A stretch of 64,000 nucleotides of DNA from Amycolatopsis sp. CA-128772 (GCF_002904295.1 NZ_PPHG01000040.1:1-64000), one strand, 5' to 3'; positions 15,727 through 24,657 are shown, counted from the stretch's first letter. Numbers and translations are program-made. The notes: generated by a model from the letters alone, not told the origin.

Positions 15727-15767
15727 ACAAAAAAACCTCCCGCAGGGTGCGAGAGGTTGCGCGCCGG
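15727..15767 (-). terminator. attenuator terminator upstream of cimA
   Basis: AACCTCCCGC (15734-15743) and GCGAGAGGTT (15749-15758) form a 10-bp stem with one mismatch, followed on the minus strand by a run of seven T. Immediately upstream in the RNA, bases 15759-15767 are a perfect 9-bp complement of 15789-15797 inside the leader-peptide gene, giving competing structures. Confidence 0.85.
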
Positions 15768-15781
15768 GTGCTCTTGTGGAG

Positions 15782-15826
15782 CTACCGTCCGGCGCGCTCG
15801 GCGATAATGATCGCGAAGCTGGTCAC
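15782..15826 (-). CDS. leader peptide of the cimA attenuator, three consecutive Ile codons
   Basis: A 14-residue open frame, MTSFAIIIAERAGR, with GTG start and TAG stop. Three adjacent isoleucine codons (ATC ATT ATC) make translation sensitive to charged tRNA-Ile. There is no Shine-Dalgarno; CATGAT lies seven bases upstream as a -10, so the transcript is probably leaderless and begins at the GTG. Its 3' part (15789-15797) can pair with 15759-15767, just ahead of the terminator. Stalling at the Ile codons would mask this segment and favour readthrough into cimA. The product itself has no expected function. Confidence 0.8.
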   Translation of the reverse strand: MTSFAIIIAERAGR

Positions 15827-15906
15827 GGTCGCATCATGCCACAGGGATCGAGCACGAGTCCAGGAACTGGGCCAGGCTCCCACCATCCGGGAACACCGCG
15901 GGCACG

Positions 15907-15942
15907 AAAAAGCCCCGCGCCCGGAGGGACGCGGGGCTTTTC
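15907..15942 (-). terminator. leuB terminator
   Basis: AAAAGCCCCGCG (15908-15919) pairs perfectly with CGCGGGGCTTTT (15930-15941) around a 10-base loop, ending in T on either strand. It lies 12 bases beyond the leuB stop and separates leuB from the cimA promoter. Confidence 0.9.
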
Positions 15943-15953
15943 GCCGGAAAACC

Positions 15954-16994
15954 TCAGCCGGCCGTCCGCACGTTGGACGACACCAGCGCCGCCAGCCGGT
16001 CGCCGATCGCCTGGGTGGCCCCCGGCGACGCCTGGTCCCGGGTGGCCAGGTCGAACGCCACCGACGCCTCGATCCGCCGCGCCGATTCCTTCTGCCCCAG
16101 GTGGTCCAGCAGCAGCGCCACCGAAAGGACCGCCGCCGTCGGGTCGGCCAGGCCCTGGCCCGCGATGTCCGGGGCCGAACCGTGCACCGGCTCGAACATG
16201 CTCGGGTTCCGCCGGGTGATGTCCAGGTTGCCGCTCGCCGCCAGGCCGATGCCGCCGGTCACCGCGGCCGCCAGGTCGGTGATGATGTCGCCGAACAGGT
16301 TGTCCGTCACGATCACGTCGAACCGGGACGGGTCGGTCACCAGGTGGATCGTCGCCGCGTCCACGTGGGAGTAGGCGACCGTCACCTCCGGGTGCTCCAG
16401 CGAGACCTCTTCGACGATCCGCGACCACAGCGAACCCGCGTACTCGAGCACGTTGGTCTTGTGCACCAGCGTCAGGTGCTTGCGCGGGCGGTTCTCGGCG
16501 CGGTTGAACGCGTCCGCGACCACGCGGCGGATGCCGAACGCCGTGTTGACGCTGACCTCCGTCGCGATCTCGTGCTCGGTGTCCTTGCGCAGCAGGCCGC
16601 CGGTGCCCGCGTACGGGCCTTCGGTGCCTTCGCGCACGACGACCATGTCGACGTCGCCGGCGTCGGCCAGCGGGCCCCGGACACCCGGGTACAGCCGCGC
16701 CGGGCGCAGGTTGACGTGGTGGTCCATCTCGAACCGCAGGCGCAGCAGCAGGCCACGCTCGAGGATGCCGCTCGGCACGCTCGGGTCGCCGACCGCGCCC
16801 AGCAGGATCGCGTCGTGCTGGCGGAGTTCCCCGAGGACCGACTCCGGGAGCAGCTCACCGGTCGAGTGCCACCGGGCCGCGCCGAGGTCGTAGTTCGTGA
16901 TCTCCGCCGTCGGTACTACTTCGCCGAGCACCTTCAGCGCCTCGGAGACCACCTCGGGCCCGATCCCGTCTCCTGGGATCACCGCGAGCCGCAT
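15954..16994 (-). CDS. leuB: 3-isopropylmalate dehydrogenase
   Basis: 346 residues from the ATG at 16994, preceded by GGAGGT (17001-17006); the open frame extends further upstream without a better start. It oxidatively decarboxylates 3-isopropylmalate to 2-oxoisocaproate in leucine synthesis, using NAD and Mg or Mn. Visible motifs are [12 protein letters not shown] at the N-terminus, the substrate arginines in [19 protein letters not shown], the catalytic Lys in VHKTNVLEY, and the metal-binding [19 protein letters not shown]. It may also serve the citramalate branch, because LeuB-type enzymes can process 3-methylmalate, which fits the cimA neighbour. A strong terminator follows. Confidence 0.95.
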   Translation of the reverse strand: MRLAVIPGDGIGPEVVSEALKVLGEVVPTAEITNYDLGAARWHSTGELLPESVLGELRQHDAILLGAVGDPSVPSGILERGLLLRLRFEMDHHVNLRPARLYPGVRGPLADAGDVDMVVVREGTEGPYAGTGGLLRKDTEHEIATEVSVNTAFGIRRVVADAFNRAENRPRKHLTLVHKTNVLEYAGSLWSRIVEEVSLEHPEVTVAYSHVDAATIHLVTDPSRFDVIVTDNLFGDIITDLAAAVTGGIGLAASGNLDITRRNPSMFEPVHGSAPDIAGQGLADPTAAVLSVALLLDHLGQKESARRIEASVAFDLATRDQASPGATQAIGDRLAALVSSNVRTAG

Positions 16995-17133
16995 CCACAC
17001 ACCTCCGTCGACCGGACCACCGGCCGCACCGATGGTCCATCGCAACAAAACGCCAGCAGCCGGAAGGTTACCGGCCGTAGACAAACCGCCGTAGCCGCAC
17101 CACCCTTATGCCGCATCCTCCCGCAGGGTGAGA

Positions 17134-17147
17134 CACCCAATTGGGTG
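17134..17147. promoter_or_regulatory. 14-bp perfect palindrome upstream of leuB
   Basis: CACCCAATTGGGTG lies between the subtilase terminator and the leuB start, 140 bases upstream of the ATG. It could be a transcription-factor site for leuB; no assignment is possible. Confidence 0.35.
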
Positions 17148-17154
17148 AATAGCC

Positions 17155-17194
17155 CAGGGGCGTCCCCGGCGGAAAACCCCCGGAGACGCCCCTG
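17155..17194 (-). terminator. terminator of the subtilase gene
   Basis: A long G/C-rich hairpin: AGGGGCGTC with CCGG pairs with CCGG and GACGCCCCT, loop rich in A. It starts about 30 bases past the subtilase stop and has no T-run, as is common in actinobacteria. Confidence 0.7.
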
Positions 17195-17222
17195 GTCCTG
17201 CAGGAATCGATCTTGCCACGAC

Positions 17223-20200
17223 CTAGTGGCGACCAGCCCCGATCGGCTGACGGCCGTTCCCCGAGCGGGCGTCCTCCACCTTGACCACGCTCGCCCGGTT
17301 GCCCGCGGCGTTGTGGTGCTCGATGGCCAGCAGCCCGAGGGCGTTGTCGGCCGCGGCCGACGCCGCGTTCCGCGTCACGACCAGCGCCGTTCCCGGCTTC
17401 GCGACGTAGCCGAGCGCGGCGTCGCCGCCGCCCTGCACCGCGTAGCCCGGCGCGAGCGCGTCGAACGAGAGCGGCGTGCCGACGTAGTCGATCAGCCCGT
17501 TGGTCGTGCCCGGCGCGACGTAGAACCCGCTCACCCCCACCGTGTAGGAGATCCGGTGGGACTCGGCGTTCGCGTCGATGCCCAGCGCGGCCAGCGAAAC
17601 CGGCAGCGTGAGCACGTTCGTGTCGAACACGTTGGTGTCGACGTCGCCGAGCTGGCCGTTGACCGCCTGGACGTCCACGGCCGGGAAGCCCGGGGTCAGC
17701 GCGACCGTGGTGGCCAGGAGGACGTCGGTGGACGTCGCCTTGGTCACGTAGGTCTCGAAGTCCGGCTGCCCGTCCCCGGTCGTGTCGATGTCGACGAACG
17801 GCGAGGTGTTGCTGCCGATGTTCGCCCAGTCCCCCCAGGTGGAGAGGCCGAACGCGAGCAGCGCGTTCTCCGGCTCGCCCTGCGCCTTGGCCAGCGGCGC
17901 GGTGGACGCCGCGCCGATGTAGCGGAGGTCGCCGCCCTTGGCCGTCTTGTTCAGCGTGCAGTCGGTGACCACGTCCGCGTCGCACTCGGGCAGCTGCGGG
18001 GACTCCGCCTGCAGCTCCAGGACGCTGATCAGCGAGCGGTACCGCTGGGCGCCGGTGCCCTGGTCGACACCCTTGCCGCCCAGGTTCAGCACGGCCTGGG
18101 TCGCGTCCGCGCCGAACTTCACCGACGCCGGCGTCGAAATCGACGAGACCGGTTTGGGCGCGGCGTAGACCGAAACCCGCAGCGGCACCTTGGCCCCGCT
18201 GACCGGCGTGAAGGCGACGCGGCCGGAGGCGTCGGCGACGAACTGCCGGGCCAGGCCGGCCTGGGTGGCCGCCATGGTCGGGTCCAGCACCTTGCGCAGC
18301 GCCTTCGGGTCGGTGATCTTCAGCGTCACCTTCACCTTGGCCGTGCCGCGCGGGGTCAGCTTCACCGACTGCTTGTCCACTGTGTACTCGACACCCGGCA
18401 GCGCGTTGACCGCCTGGTAGGCGACGGTGTACTCGGCCGGGGTGACGCCCTTGTTGACCAGCTTGACCGTCTTCGACAGCGTGACGGGGCCACCGGCCTC
18501 GACCGTGCCGAAGCTGACGCTGACCGCGCCCGGGTCGTCCTGGACGTAGGCGAGCACCTGGTTGTCCAGCGCCGCCTTGGCGTCGATCCGGCCGCTGCCG
18601 ACGCGCTGCGGCGCGTAGGTGTGGCCGGCGCCGTCGGAGACGTCGTGGCCGGCGGTGCCGATGACCGACGCCTTGACCTCCTCGACCGACCAGTCCGGGT
18701 GTGACTGGCGGACGAGCGCGGTGATGCCCGTGGTGTGCGGGGCGGCCATCGACGTGCCGGAGAGCACGGTCCGGCCGTTGCCGCTGCCGCGGAAGGCCGA
18801 GGTGATCGTGTCACCGGGCGCGGCGACGTCCGGCTTGACGGCCGGGCCGCGGGTGCCGCGCGAGGTGAACGAGCTCGGGGTGTCCACGATCGTCTTGTCG
18901 TAGGTCTGGATCGAGGCGCGCCCGGCGCCGTAGAGCCGGACCTGCAGCGTGCCCGCGGTCAGCGCCGCGCGCAGCGTCTTCGTGGCGGACCCGGTGAACT
19001 GGAACATCGGGATCGCCGCGTTGCCCGCGATGCCCGCGCTGAAGTGCTCCGAAGTGGACGACAGCAGCGCGCCTTTGGCGCCGGCGGCCTGCGCGTTGTT
19101 CGCGCGGGCGGCCGAACCGCAGGCGCGGGTCGAGTCGTTGTCGTCCCACTCCAGCCAGACGAACTTGCCCGCGGCCTTCGCCTTGTCCTCGGCGGAGTAC
19201 GGCGCGCAGCCCGCGCTGTTCGACGCGGACAGCGTGACGACCGGCGCGGTCACGTCCAGGGTGTCGTAGCCGGTGAAGTTCTGGCTGTACTGGCCGGTCT
19301 TCTGGCCCGCGGTGGGCGCCTTGACCTCGGCGGCGTCGCGCAGGATGCCGGCGTCGCGCGTGCTGGCGACGGTGAGCGCCTCGGGCGTGTTGCCCGGGGA
19401 GCCGGCGATGTCGTTGATGTCGCCGCCGTTGCCCGCGGAGATCACCGGGAGCACGTTGTTCGCGGCGAGCTTGCGCACGAACAGCGAGTCCGGGTCGTCC
19501 GGCGCGCCGAAGTCGGAGCCGAGCGAGAGGTTGACGATGTCGAGGTGGTCGGTGAAGTCGCCGTCGCCGTCCGGGTCGAGCGCCCAGTCCAGCGCCTGCG
19601 AGGTGACGTTCGTCGAGCCCGTGCAGCCGAACACCTTGATGGCGTAGAGCAGCGACTTCGGCGCGGTGCCCGGGCCGATCAGCATCGCGTCGACCTTCTT
19701 GGCGTCCAGCTTCTTGTAGTCGCCCTTGAAGGTCTTGCCGTCGGCGGTGACGCCGAAGCCGCCGATGGTGCCGGCCACGTGCGTGCCGTGCTCACCGCAG
19801 GCGAGCGGGTTGGGGTCCGGCTTCGGGGTGGTCTTGCCGGCCGTCGCGGCGTCGTAGTCGTCGCCGACGAGGTCGGTGCCGCCGACGACCTTGGCGCTCG
19901 GGAAGAGCGGGGTCGGCTTGGTGCTGTCCACGCTCTTGTAGGCGGCCTGCGTGCCGGGGCCGCCGAAGTCGGCGTGGGTGTAGTCGATGCCGTCGTCGAT
20001 GACGCCGACGCGGACCCCGTCGCCGAACCTGCCGGTCTGCTGCCAGGCGGCGAGCGTGTTGGTCAGCTGCTCGGCGCTGGCGTTGGTGCGCGTCTTCGGC
20101 ACCACCGTCCGCACCGCGACGACGTCCGCCCGCTTCGCGACCTCACGCAGCTTCGCGGCGTCCGCGGTGACGACCACACCGGGAACGGCGTTGGCGGTCT

Positions 20201-20570
20201 GGGTGACGACCTGCGGCTTGGCGTCGGCCGCGCGCAGCTGGCTCACGACCGAGTTCACCGCGGCGGCGGTGTCGTCCTTCGCGGCCCGGGCGGCGCGCTT
20301 GGCGGCCTCCTTGCCCTGCGGCTGCGCGGAGGTGAACGCGTCGACGGCCGGTTTCTTCGCCAGCTCGACGAACGCGGTGACCCGGCCCTGCGCGGCCCCC
20401 AGCCGCGGCGAAACCTTGCCCTGCAGCTTCGCGTCGTCGATCTTGGCCGGTGCGACGCCTTCGGCGAGCGGAGCATCCGCCGCGCTCGCCACCGGCGCCC
20501 CGAGCGCGGCGGCCAGAACGACGGCGAAGGCCGCCGTCGTGGCGCGCGCCGGGAGGCGGGATCTGCTCAT
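17223..20570 (-). CDS. secreted subtilisin-like (S8) serine protease, large
   Basis: 1115 residues from the ATG at 20570. A signal peptide (Arg-rich start, hydrophobic AAFAVVLAAALGAPVASA, cleavage near residue 31) directs export. A propeptide of roughly 130 residues follows, then the S8 domain with catalytic Asp in VGVIDDGIDYTHADFGG, His in CGEHGTHVAGTIGG and Ser in LSGTSMAAPHTTG. A protease-associated insert lies between His and Ser. After the catalytic domain comes a long C-terminal region with an Fn3-like segment and a beta-rich end. It probably degrades proteins outside the cell or matures other exported proteins. It is monocistronic, between serA and leuB, and unrelated to the amino-acid genes around it. 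Confidence 0.92.
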   Translation of the reverse strand: MSRSRLPARATTAAFAVVLAAALGAPVASAADAPLAEGVAPAKIDDAKLQGKVSPRLGAAQGRVTAFVELAKKPAVDAFTSAQPQGKEAAKRAARAAKDDTAAAVNSVVSQLRAADAKPQVVTQTANAVPGVVVTADAAKLREVAKRADVVAVRTVVPKTRTNASAEQLTNTLAAWQQTGRFGDGVRVGVIDDGIDYTHADFGGPGTQAAYKSVDSTKPTPLFPSAKVVGGTDLVGDDYDAATAGKTTPKPDPNPLACGEHGTHVAGTIGGFGVTADGKTFKGDYKKLDAKKVDAMLIGPGTAPKSLLYAIKVFGCTGSTNVTSQALDWALDPDGDGDFTDHLDIVNLSLGSDFGAPDDPDSLFVRKLAANNVLPVISAGNGGDINDIAGSPGNTPEALTVASTRDAGILRDAAEVKAPTAGQKTGQYSQNFTGYDTLDVTAPVVTLSASNSAGCAPYSAEDKAKAAGKFVWLEWDDNDSTRACGSAARANNAQAAGAKGALLSSTSEHFSAGIAGNAAIPMFQFTGSATKTLRAALTAGTLQVRLYGAGRASIQTYDKTIVDTPSSFTSRGTRGPAVKPDVAAPGDTITSAFRGSGNGRTVLSGTSMAAPHTTGITALVRQSHPDWSVEEVKASVIGTAGHDVSDGAGHTYAPQRVGSGRIDAKAALDNQVLAYVQDDPGAVSVSFGTVEAGGPVTLSKTVKLVNKGVTPAEYTVAYQAVNALPGVEYTVDKQSVKLTPRGTAKVKVTLKITDPKALRKVLDPTMAATQAGLARQFVADASGRVAFTPVSGAKVPLRVSVYAAPKPVSSISTPASVKFGADATQAVLNLGGKGVDQGTGAQRYRSLISVLELQAESPQLPECDADVVTDCTLNKTAKGGDLRYIGAASTAPLAKAQGEPENALLAFGLSTWGDWANIGSNTSPFVDIDTTGDGQPDFETYVTKATSTDVLLATTVALTPGFPAVDVQAVNGQLGDVDTNVFDTNVLTLPVSLAALGIDANAESHRISYTVGVSGFYVAPGTTNGLIDYVGTPLSFDALAPGYAVQGGGDAALGYVAKPGTALVVTRNAASAAADNALGLLAIEHHNAAGNRASVVKVEDARSGNGRQPIGAGRH

Positions 20571-20759
20571 GAGTCGGCCCCTTACCGAGGTCTGGACCCG
20601 AACCTGCCGACCGCTCCGGAACACCCCCGACGGTGAAGGGCGGCACAGCGCCGTGCCCTCGACGGCGCGTGGTTCGACCTCGCGAAAGGAACCTAATGCC
20701 CCAAAACACCTACTTAGGTAGGCAAAAGACTCCGTTACGTGAATGTGATTGCGCACGAA

Positions 20760-20785
20760 GGCCCCCTGCTGGGTGGCAGGGGGCC
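20760..20785 (-). terminator. serA terminator
   Basis: GGCCCCCTGC (20760-20769) and GCAGGGGGCC (20776-20785) form a perfect 10-bp stem with a six-base loop, 16 bases past the serA stop. Confidence 0.8.
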
Positions 20786-20800
20786 CTCGAAAGTGTTACG

Positions 20801-22399
20801 TCAGTTGAAGTCCACCGCACGGATCGTGTGCGCGCCCACCGCGGCCCCGATCGGCTCCAACAGGTGCGCGTCGATGTGGCGGTCGACGCGCAGCAGCATC
20901 ACCGCGTCCGAACCGTCCGTCGTCTGGCTGATCTGCGCGGCCTCGATGTTGATGCCGGCCTCGCCGAGCAGCGTCCCGACGCGGCCCATCACGCCCGGGC
21001 GGTCCGGGTACTCGACCAGCAGCACGGTGCCCTCGGCGCGCAGGTCGAAGCCGCGGCCGTTGACCTCGACCAGCTTCTCGACCTCGTCCAGGCCGGTGAC
21101 CGAACCGGACACGGTCAGCACCGCGCCGTCCGAGTGCACCGCGCGCACGGTGACCAGGCTGCGGAACTTGGGGCTCTCCGACTCGGTCTCCAGCTCGACC
21201 TGCACGCCCAGCTTCTCCGCCAGCTGCGGCGCGTTGACGAAGGTGACCTGGTCCTCGACCACGCCGGTGAACACCCCGCGCAGCGCGGCCAGCTGGAGCA
21301 CGCCGGTGTCCTCGCTGGAGATCTCACCCTTGACCTGCACGGTCACCGACGTCGGCGACGTCGGGTTGAGCGCGGTCAGCAGCTGGCCGAGCTTCTGGGT
21401 CAGCGACAGGTACGGGCGGACGTGCTCGCCGACCGCGCCGCCGCCGGAGACGTTCACCGCGTCCGGCACGAAGTCGCCGCGCAGGGCCAGCAGCACCGAC
21501 TTCGCGACGTCGGTGCCCGCGCGGTCCTGCGCCTCGGCCGTCGAGGCGCCCAGGTGCGGCGTCACGACGACGTTCTCCAGCTCGAACAGGGGGCTGGACG
21601 TGGTCGGCTCGGAGACGAAGACGTCGACGCCGGCGCCGCCGACGTGGCCCGAGCGCAGCGCGTCGGCCAGGTCCTCTTCGACGATCAGCCCGCCGCGGGC
21701 GGCGTTCACGATGATGACGCCCGGCTTGGTCTTCTTCAGCGCCTCGGCGTCGATGAGGCCCTTGGTCTCCGGCGTCTTCGGCAGATGGATGGAGATGGCG
21801 TCGGCGCGGGTCAGCAGCTCGTCGAGGGTGACGAGCTCGATGCCGAGCTGCGCGGCGCGGGCGGCCGAGACGTAGGGGTCGTAGGCGATGAGGTGCGTGT
21901 CGAAGGCGGCGAGGCGCTGGGCGAACAGCTGGCCGATCTTGCCGAGGCCGACCACGCCGATGGTCTTGCCCTGCAGCTCGACGCCGGAGAACGAGCTGCG
22001 CTTCCACTCACCGCCGCGGAGGCTCTGGTCGGCGGCCGGGACGCGGCGCGCGACCGACAGCAGCAGCGCGACGGCGTGCTCGGCGGCGGAGACGATGTTC
22101 GACGTCGGCGCGTTGACGACCAGGACGCCGCGCTCGGTCGCGGCGGGCACCTCGACGTTGTCCAGGCCCACGCCCGCGCGGGCGACGACCTTGAGCTGCG
22201 TGGTGGCCGCGAAGACCTCGGCGTTCACCTGGGTGGCGGAGCGGACCAGGAGCGCGTCGGCGCTCTTCACCGCCTCGAGCAGCGCGGACCGGTCCGTGCC
22301 GTCGACGTGCCGGACCTCCACCTCGTCACCGAAGACGCTCAGCACGGAGGGGGCGAGCTTTTCCGCGATGAGGACGACGGGCTTATTGGGCTTGCTCAC
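20801..22399 (-). CDS. serA: D-3-phosphoglycerate dehydrogenase
   Basis: 532 residues, the long form with a C-terminal ACT domain found in actinobacteria. It oxidises 3-phosphoglycerate to 3-phosphohydroxypyruvate, the first step of serine synthesis. The NAD-binding Rossmann motif is VVGLGKIGQLFAQRL (about residues 147-161). The catalytic arginine lies in NAARGGLIVEEDLADAL, the Glu in VFVSEPTTSSPLF and the His in TPHLGASTAEAQ. A substrate-binding (ASB) domain precedes the ACT domain, VEYPDRPGVMGRVGTLLGEA, which in relatives mediates serine feedback inhibition. It has its own terminator and is not co-transcribed with the ilv genes. Confidence 0.95.
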   Translation of the reverse strand: MSKPNKPVVLIAEKLAPSVLSVFGDEVEVRHVDGTDRSALLEAVKSADALLVRSATQVNAEVFAATTQLKVVARAGVGLDNVEVPAATERGVLVVNAPTSNIVSAAEHAVALLLSVARRVPAADQSLRGGEWKRSSFSGVELQGKTIGVVGLGKIGQLFAQRLAAFDTHLIAYDPYVSAARAAQLGIELVTLDELLTRADAISIHLPKTPETKGLIDAEALKKTKPGVIIVNAARGGLIVEEDLADALRSGHVGGAGVDVFVSEPTTSSPLFELENVVVTPHLGASTAEAQDRAGTDVAKSVLLALRGDFVPDAVNVSGGGAVGEHVRPYLSLTQKLGQLLTALNPTSPTSVTVQVKGEISSEDTGVLQLAALRGVFTGVVEDQVTFVNAPQLAEKLGVQVELETESESPKFRSLVTVRAVHSDGAVLTVSGSVTGLDEVEKLVEVNGRGFDLRAEGTVLLVEYPDRPGVMGRVGTLLGEAGINIEAAQISQTTDGSDAVMLLRVDRHIDAHLLEPIGAAVGAHTIRAVDFN

Positions 22400-22524
22400 G
22401 ATACGGCTCCCACTATCTGGTCATTTCCAGGACGCTCGGTGTCGACAAACGGTCACAGCACGTCGTTGTGCCCCGGTCGAGGCGGAGTTTAACGCGCGGG
22501 CCGGGCCCGTGGCGTCTCCTGGTG

Positions 22525-23097
22525 TTAACTTGCCCGCAATCCTTCGAAAACAAGAGCCAGGAGCCGCTGCATGCCCCCTTCGCCGGGCAGGTGGCCACCC
22601 GCCCAGGATGCCGCGTGCAGCAACAGAAGGAGCTCGTGCGCCGAGACGTCCTGACGCAGCTCGCCCGCGAGCTTCGCGCGTTCCACCAGTTGGGAACCGA
22701 CGTCACGCATCGCGTGGCACGATTCGTACAACCGGGATGATTCGTCGTTCAGCGCGTCGGCAGTGAGCTCGACCAGGCCGCGGAAGGTGCCGGTGGCGTC
22801 GCCGAGCCCGGCGAGCCACGCGTGCAGCGCGTTGAGCGGCTCGGGGTGGGTGAGCAGCTCGCGGGCCCGCTCGGCCTGCGCGTCGAACCGGGCGCGCAGG
22901 AGCGTCTCGAGCAGCGCGTCCCGGGTCGGGAAGTGCCGGTACAGCGTGCCGATGCCGACCCCGGCGCGGCGCGCGATCTCTTCCAGTGACGCCTCGACGC
23001 CGTGCTCGGCGAAGGCGCGCTGCGCCTCTTCGAGGAGGCGCTCGTAGTTGCGGCGGGCGTCCGCGCGCATCGGTTTGACGTCGGTCATCGCACTCAC
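22525..23097 (-). CDS. TetR-family transcriptional regulator
   Basis: 190 residues. The HTH is LEEIARRAGVGIGTLYRHFPTRDALLETL (about residues 38-66), the typical TetR recognition helix ending in YRHF. It is divergent from an LLM oxidoreductase gene; the 79-base intergenic region holds a perfect 13-bp inverted repeat (23120-23153) that most probably is its operator, controlling both directions. Substrate unknown. Confidence 0.88.
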   Translation of the reverse strand: MSAMTDVKPMRADARRNYERLLEEAQRAFAEHGVEASLEEIARRAGVGIGTLYRHFPTRDALLETLLRARFDAQAERARELLTHPEPLNALHAWLAGLGDATGTFRGLVELTADALNDESSRLYESCHAMRDVGSQLVERAKLAGELRQDVSAHELLLLLHAASWAGGHLPGEGGMQRLLALVFEGLRAS

Positions 23098-23119
23098 GAG
23101 CCTACCGGGTAGCCAATCG

Positions 23120-23153
23120 GAGGCTGCCTCCGTATATTACCGGAGGCAGCCTC
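23120..23153. promoter_or_regulatory. palindromic operator between tetR and LLM oxidoreductase genes
   Basis: GAGGCTGCCTCCG (23120-23132) and CGGAGGCAGCCTC (23141-23153) are perfect complements separated by TATATTAC. The AT-rich spacer probably contributes to a -10 element, so repressor binding would block the promoters. The symmetry and the divergent TetR gene strongly suggest a TetR site. Confidence 0.85.
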
Positions 23154-23176
23154 AGCTTACTGGAGGGAACTCGAGG

Positions 23177-24076
23177 ATGACCCTGATCGAAGACACCCGG
23201 GCACGGCTCGGCGCGGTCGGCGCCTGGTTGCCGAGCGCACCACTGGCCCCGCCCCCGGACGTCGAACGCGCGGCGACGCGGCGGCTCGCCGACGCGGGCT
23301 ACCGCTCGGTCTGGAGCGGCGAAGGACCCGGCACGCGGGAGGTGTTCGCCGCCTTCGGCGACCTCCTGGGCGCGGTCCCGGACGTCGTGCTCGGCACCGG
23401 CATTGCGAACCTGTGGGCCCGGCGCGGGGTGACTGCGCAGAAGGGCGGCGCGACGCTCGCCCACGCCCACCCGGGCCGGTTCGTGCTCGGCGTCGGCGCC
23501 GGACACGCGTTCCAGGCCGCGAAACTCGGCGAGGACTACCGGCCGATCGACCGGATGCGCGCCTACCTGTCCGATATGGACGCCGCGGAGGCCGAGAACC
23601 CTTCACCGGTCGCGTTTCCGCGGGTGCTGGCCGCCGTCGGGCCGAAGATGCTGGCGCTGTCGCGCGACCACGCGGACGGCGCCCACCCGTTCGCCCAGCC
23701 GGTCTCGCACACGCCGTACGCCCGGGAGATCCTCGGGCCGGGCAAGCTGCTGATCCCGCAGCAGACGGTGCTGCTCGGCACCCGGGAACAGGCCCGCGAA
23801 ACCGTCCGCCACCGGGTCGCGCAATCGCTTGCGCACCGCGTGACGGCCTACCTGGCGGGGTGGAAGCGGCTCGGTTACACGGCCGCCGACATCGACGGGC
23901 CGAGCGACCGGTTCGTCGACGACCTCGTGCTGTGGGGCGACGCGGGAACCATCGCGAAACGCGTCGGCGAACTGCTCGACGCCGGCGCGGACCACGTCCT
24001 GCTGACACCGGCCGCACCTACGTTCGAGTCCACTGTGGACGCCTTGGTCGAGCTGGCCCCGGAGGTGGTCCGATGA
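23177..24076 (+). CDS. LLM-class (luciferase-like) oxidoreductase, probably F420-dependent
   Basis: 299 residues from the ATG at 23177, with GGAGG at 23162-23166 and an AGG nearer the start. The luciferase-like TIM barrel is visible: AGYRSVWSGEGPGTREVFAAFG, VLGTGIANLWARRGVTAQKG, HPGRFVLGVGAGHAFQAAKLG, VLAAVGPKMLALSRDHADGAHPF. This pattern matches mycobacterial and actinobacterial F420-dependent LLM enzymes rather than bacterial luciferase. It is divergent from a TetR gene across a perfect operator, so it is likely substrate-induced. A decayed paralogue overlaps its stop codon. Confidence 0.85.
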   Translation: MTLIEDTRARLGAVGAWLPSAPLAPPPDVERAATRRLADAGYRSVWSGEGPGTREVFAAFGDLLGAVPDVVLGTGIANLWARRGVTAQKGGATLAHAHPGRFVLGVGAGHAFQAAKLGEDYRPIDRMRAYLSDMDAAEAENPSPVAFPRVLAAVGPKMLALSRDHADGAHPFAQPVSHTPYAREILGPGKLLIPQQTVLLGTREQARETVRHRVAQSLAHRVTAYLAGWKRLGYTAADIDGPSDRFVDDLVLWGDAGTIAKRVGELLDAGADHVLLTPAAPTFESTVDALVELAPEVVR

Positions 24077-24653
24077 GCGTCGGGATCTGGCGGTTCTTCG
24101 GCGGCGCCCCGATCGGCGAGCTCCGCGAAACGGCCGCCGAGGTGGAGGAACTCGGCTTCGCCGCGCTCTGGTTCGGCGAATACGCCGGCCGCGAGGCGTT
24201 CACCCAGGCGGCGCTGCTGCTCGGGGCGACGTCCCGGCTCACGGTCGCCACCGGGGTCGCGCGGTTCGACCAGCGCTCCCCGCTCGCGGCGGAGGGCGCC
24301 GTCCGCGCCTACCCGTACTTCGTCCCGCCGGAGCACACCGCGATGGCGCGCGAGCGGCTCGGCCCGGGCAAGTACCTGGCGGTCGAGCAGGCGGTCCTGC
24401 TCGACTGGCTCCCGACGTGGCCCGCGAGCACGTCGACGGGTACGTCCGGCTCGCGCGGCACCACCAGGAAAACCTGCGTCGCCTCGGCTTCACCGACGCC
24501 GACCTCGCCGACGGCGGCAGCGACCGCCTGGTCGACGCCATCGTCACCACCGGCGAACAGGCGGCGGCGGACCGCATCCGCGCCCACCTCGACGCGGGCG
24601 CCGACCACGTCTGCGTCCAGGTCCTGGCCCGCACGGACAAGTCCTACCGCAGG
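24073..24653 (+). pseudogene. decayed LLM-class oxidoreductase paralogue
   Basis: The ATG at 24073 overlaps the previous stop by four bases, as in an operon. The protein begins normally (MSVGIWRFFGGAPIGELRE, LTVATGVARFDQRS), then jumps to YPYFVPPEHTAMARERLGPGK, skipping about 80 residues that the intact neighbour has between these points. After LLDWLPTW the sequence continues in another frame (around 24415) as REHVDGYVRLARHHQENL, GFTDADLADGGSDRLVDAIV and HLDAGADHVCVQVLA. Deletion plus frameshift indicate a dead gene. The reading of the frame change is direct; loss of function is inferred. Confidence 0.8.
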
Positions 24654-24657
24654 CTGG

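Noticed and set aside
17068..17110. Short frame [10 protein letters not shown] upstream of leuB as a possible leucine leader peptide
   Set aside because: It has a single Leu codon, no convincing promoter spacing and no strong terminator between it and leuB.
14061..18704. Very long open frame on the plus strand across cimA, leuB and the subtilase gene
   Set aside because: It is antisense to three well-supported genes, is low-complexity (Arg/Gly/Asp/Val-rich) and shows no domain; such shadows are common at this G+C content.
20730..20760. Possible metal-responsive box around ACCTACTTAGGTAGG upstream of the subtilase gene (20697-20725)
   Set aside because: Symmetry is imperfect and it does not match an iron or zinc box I can name.
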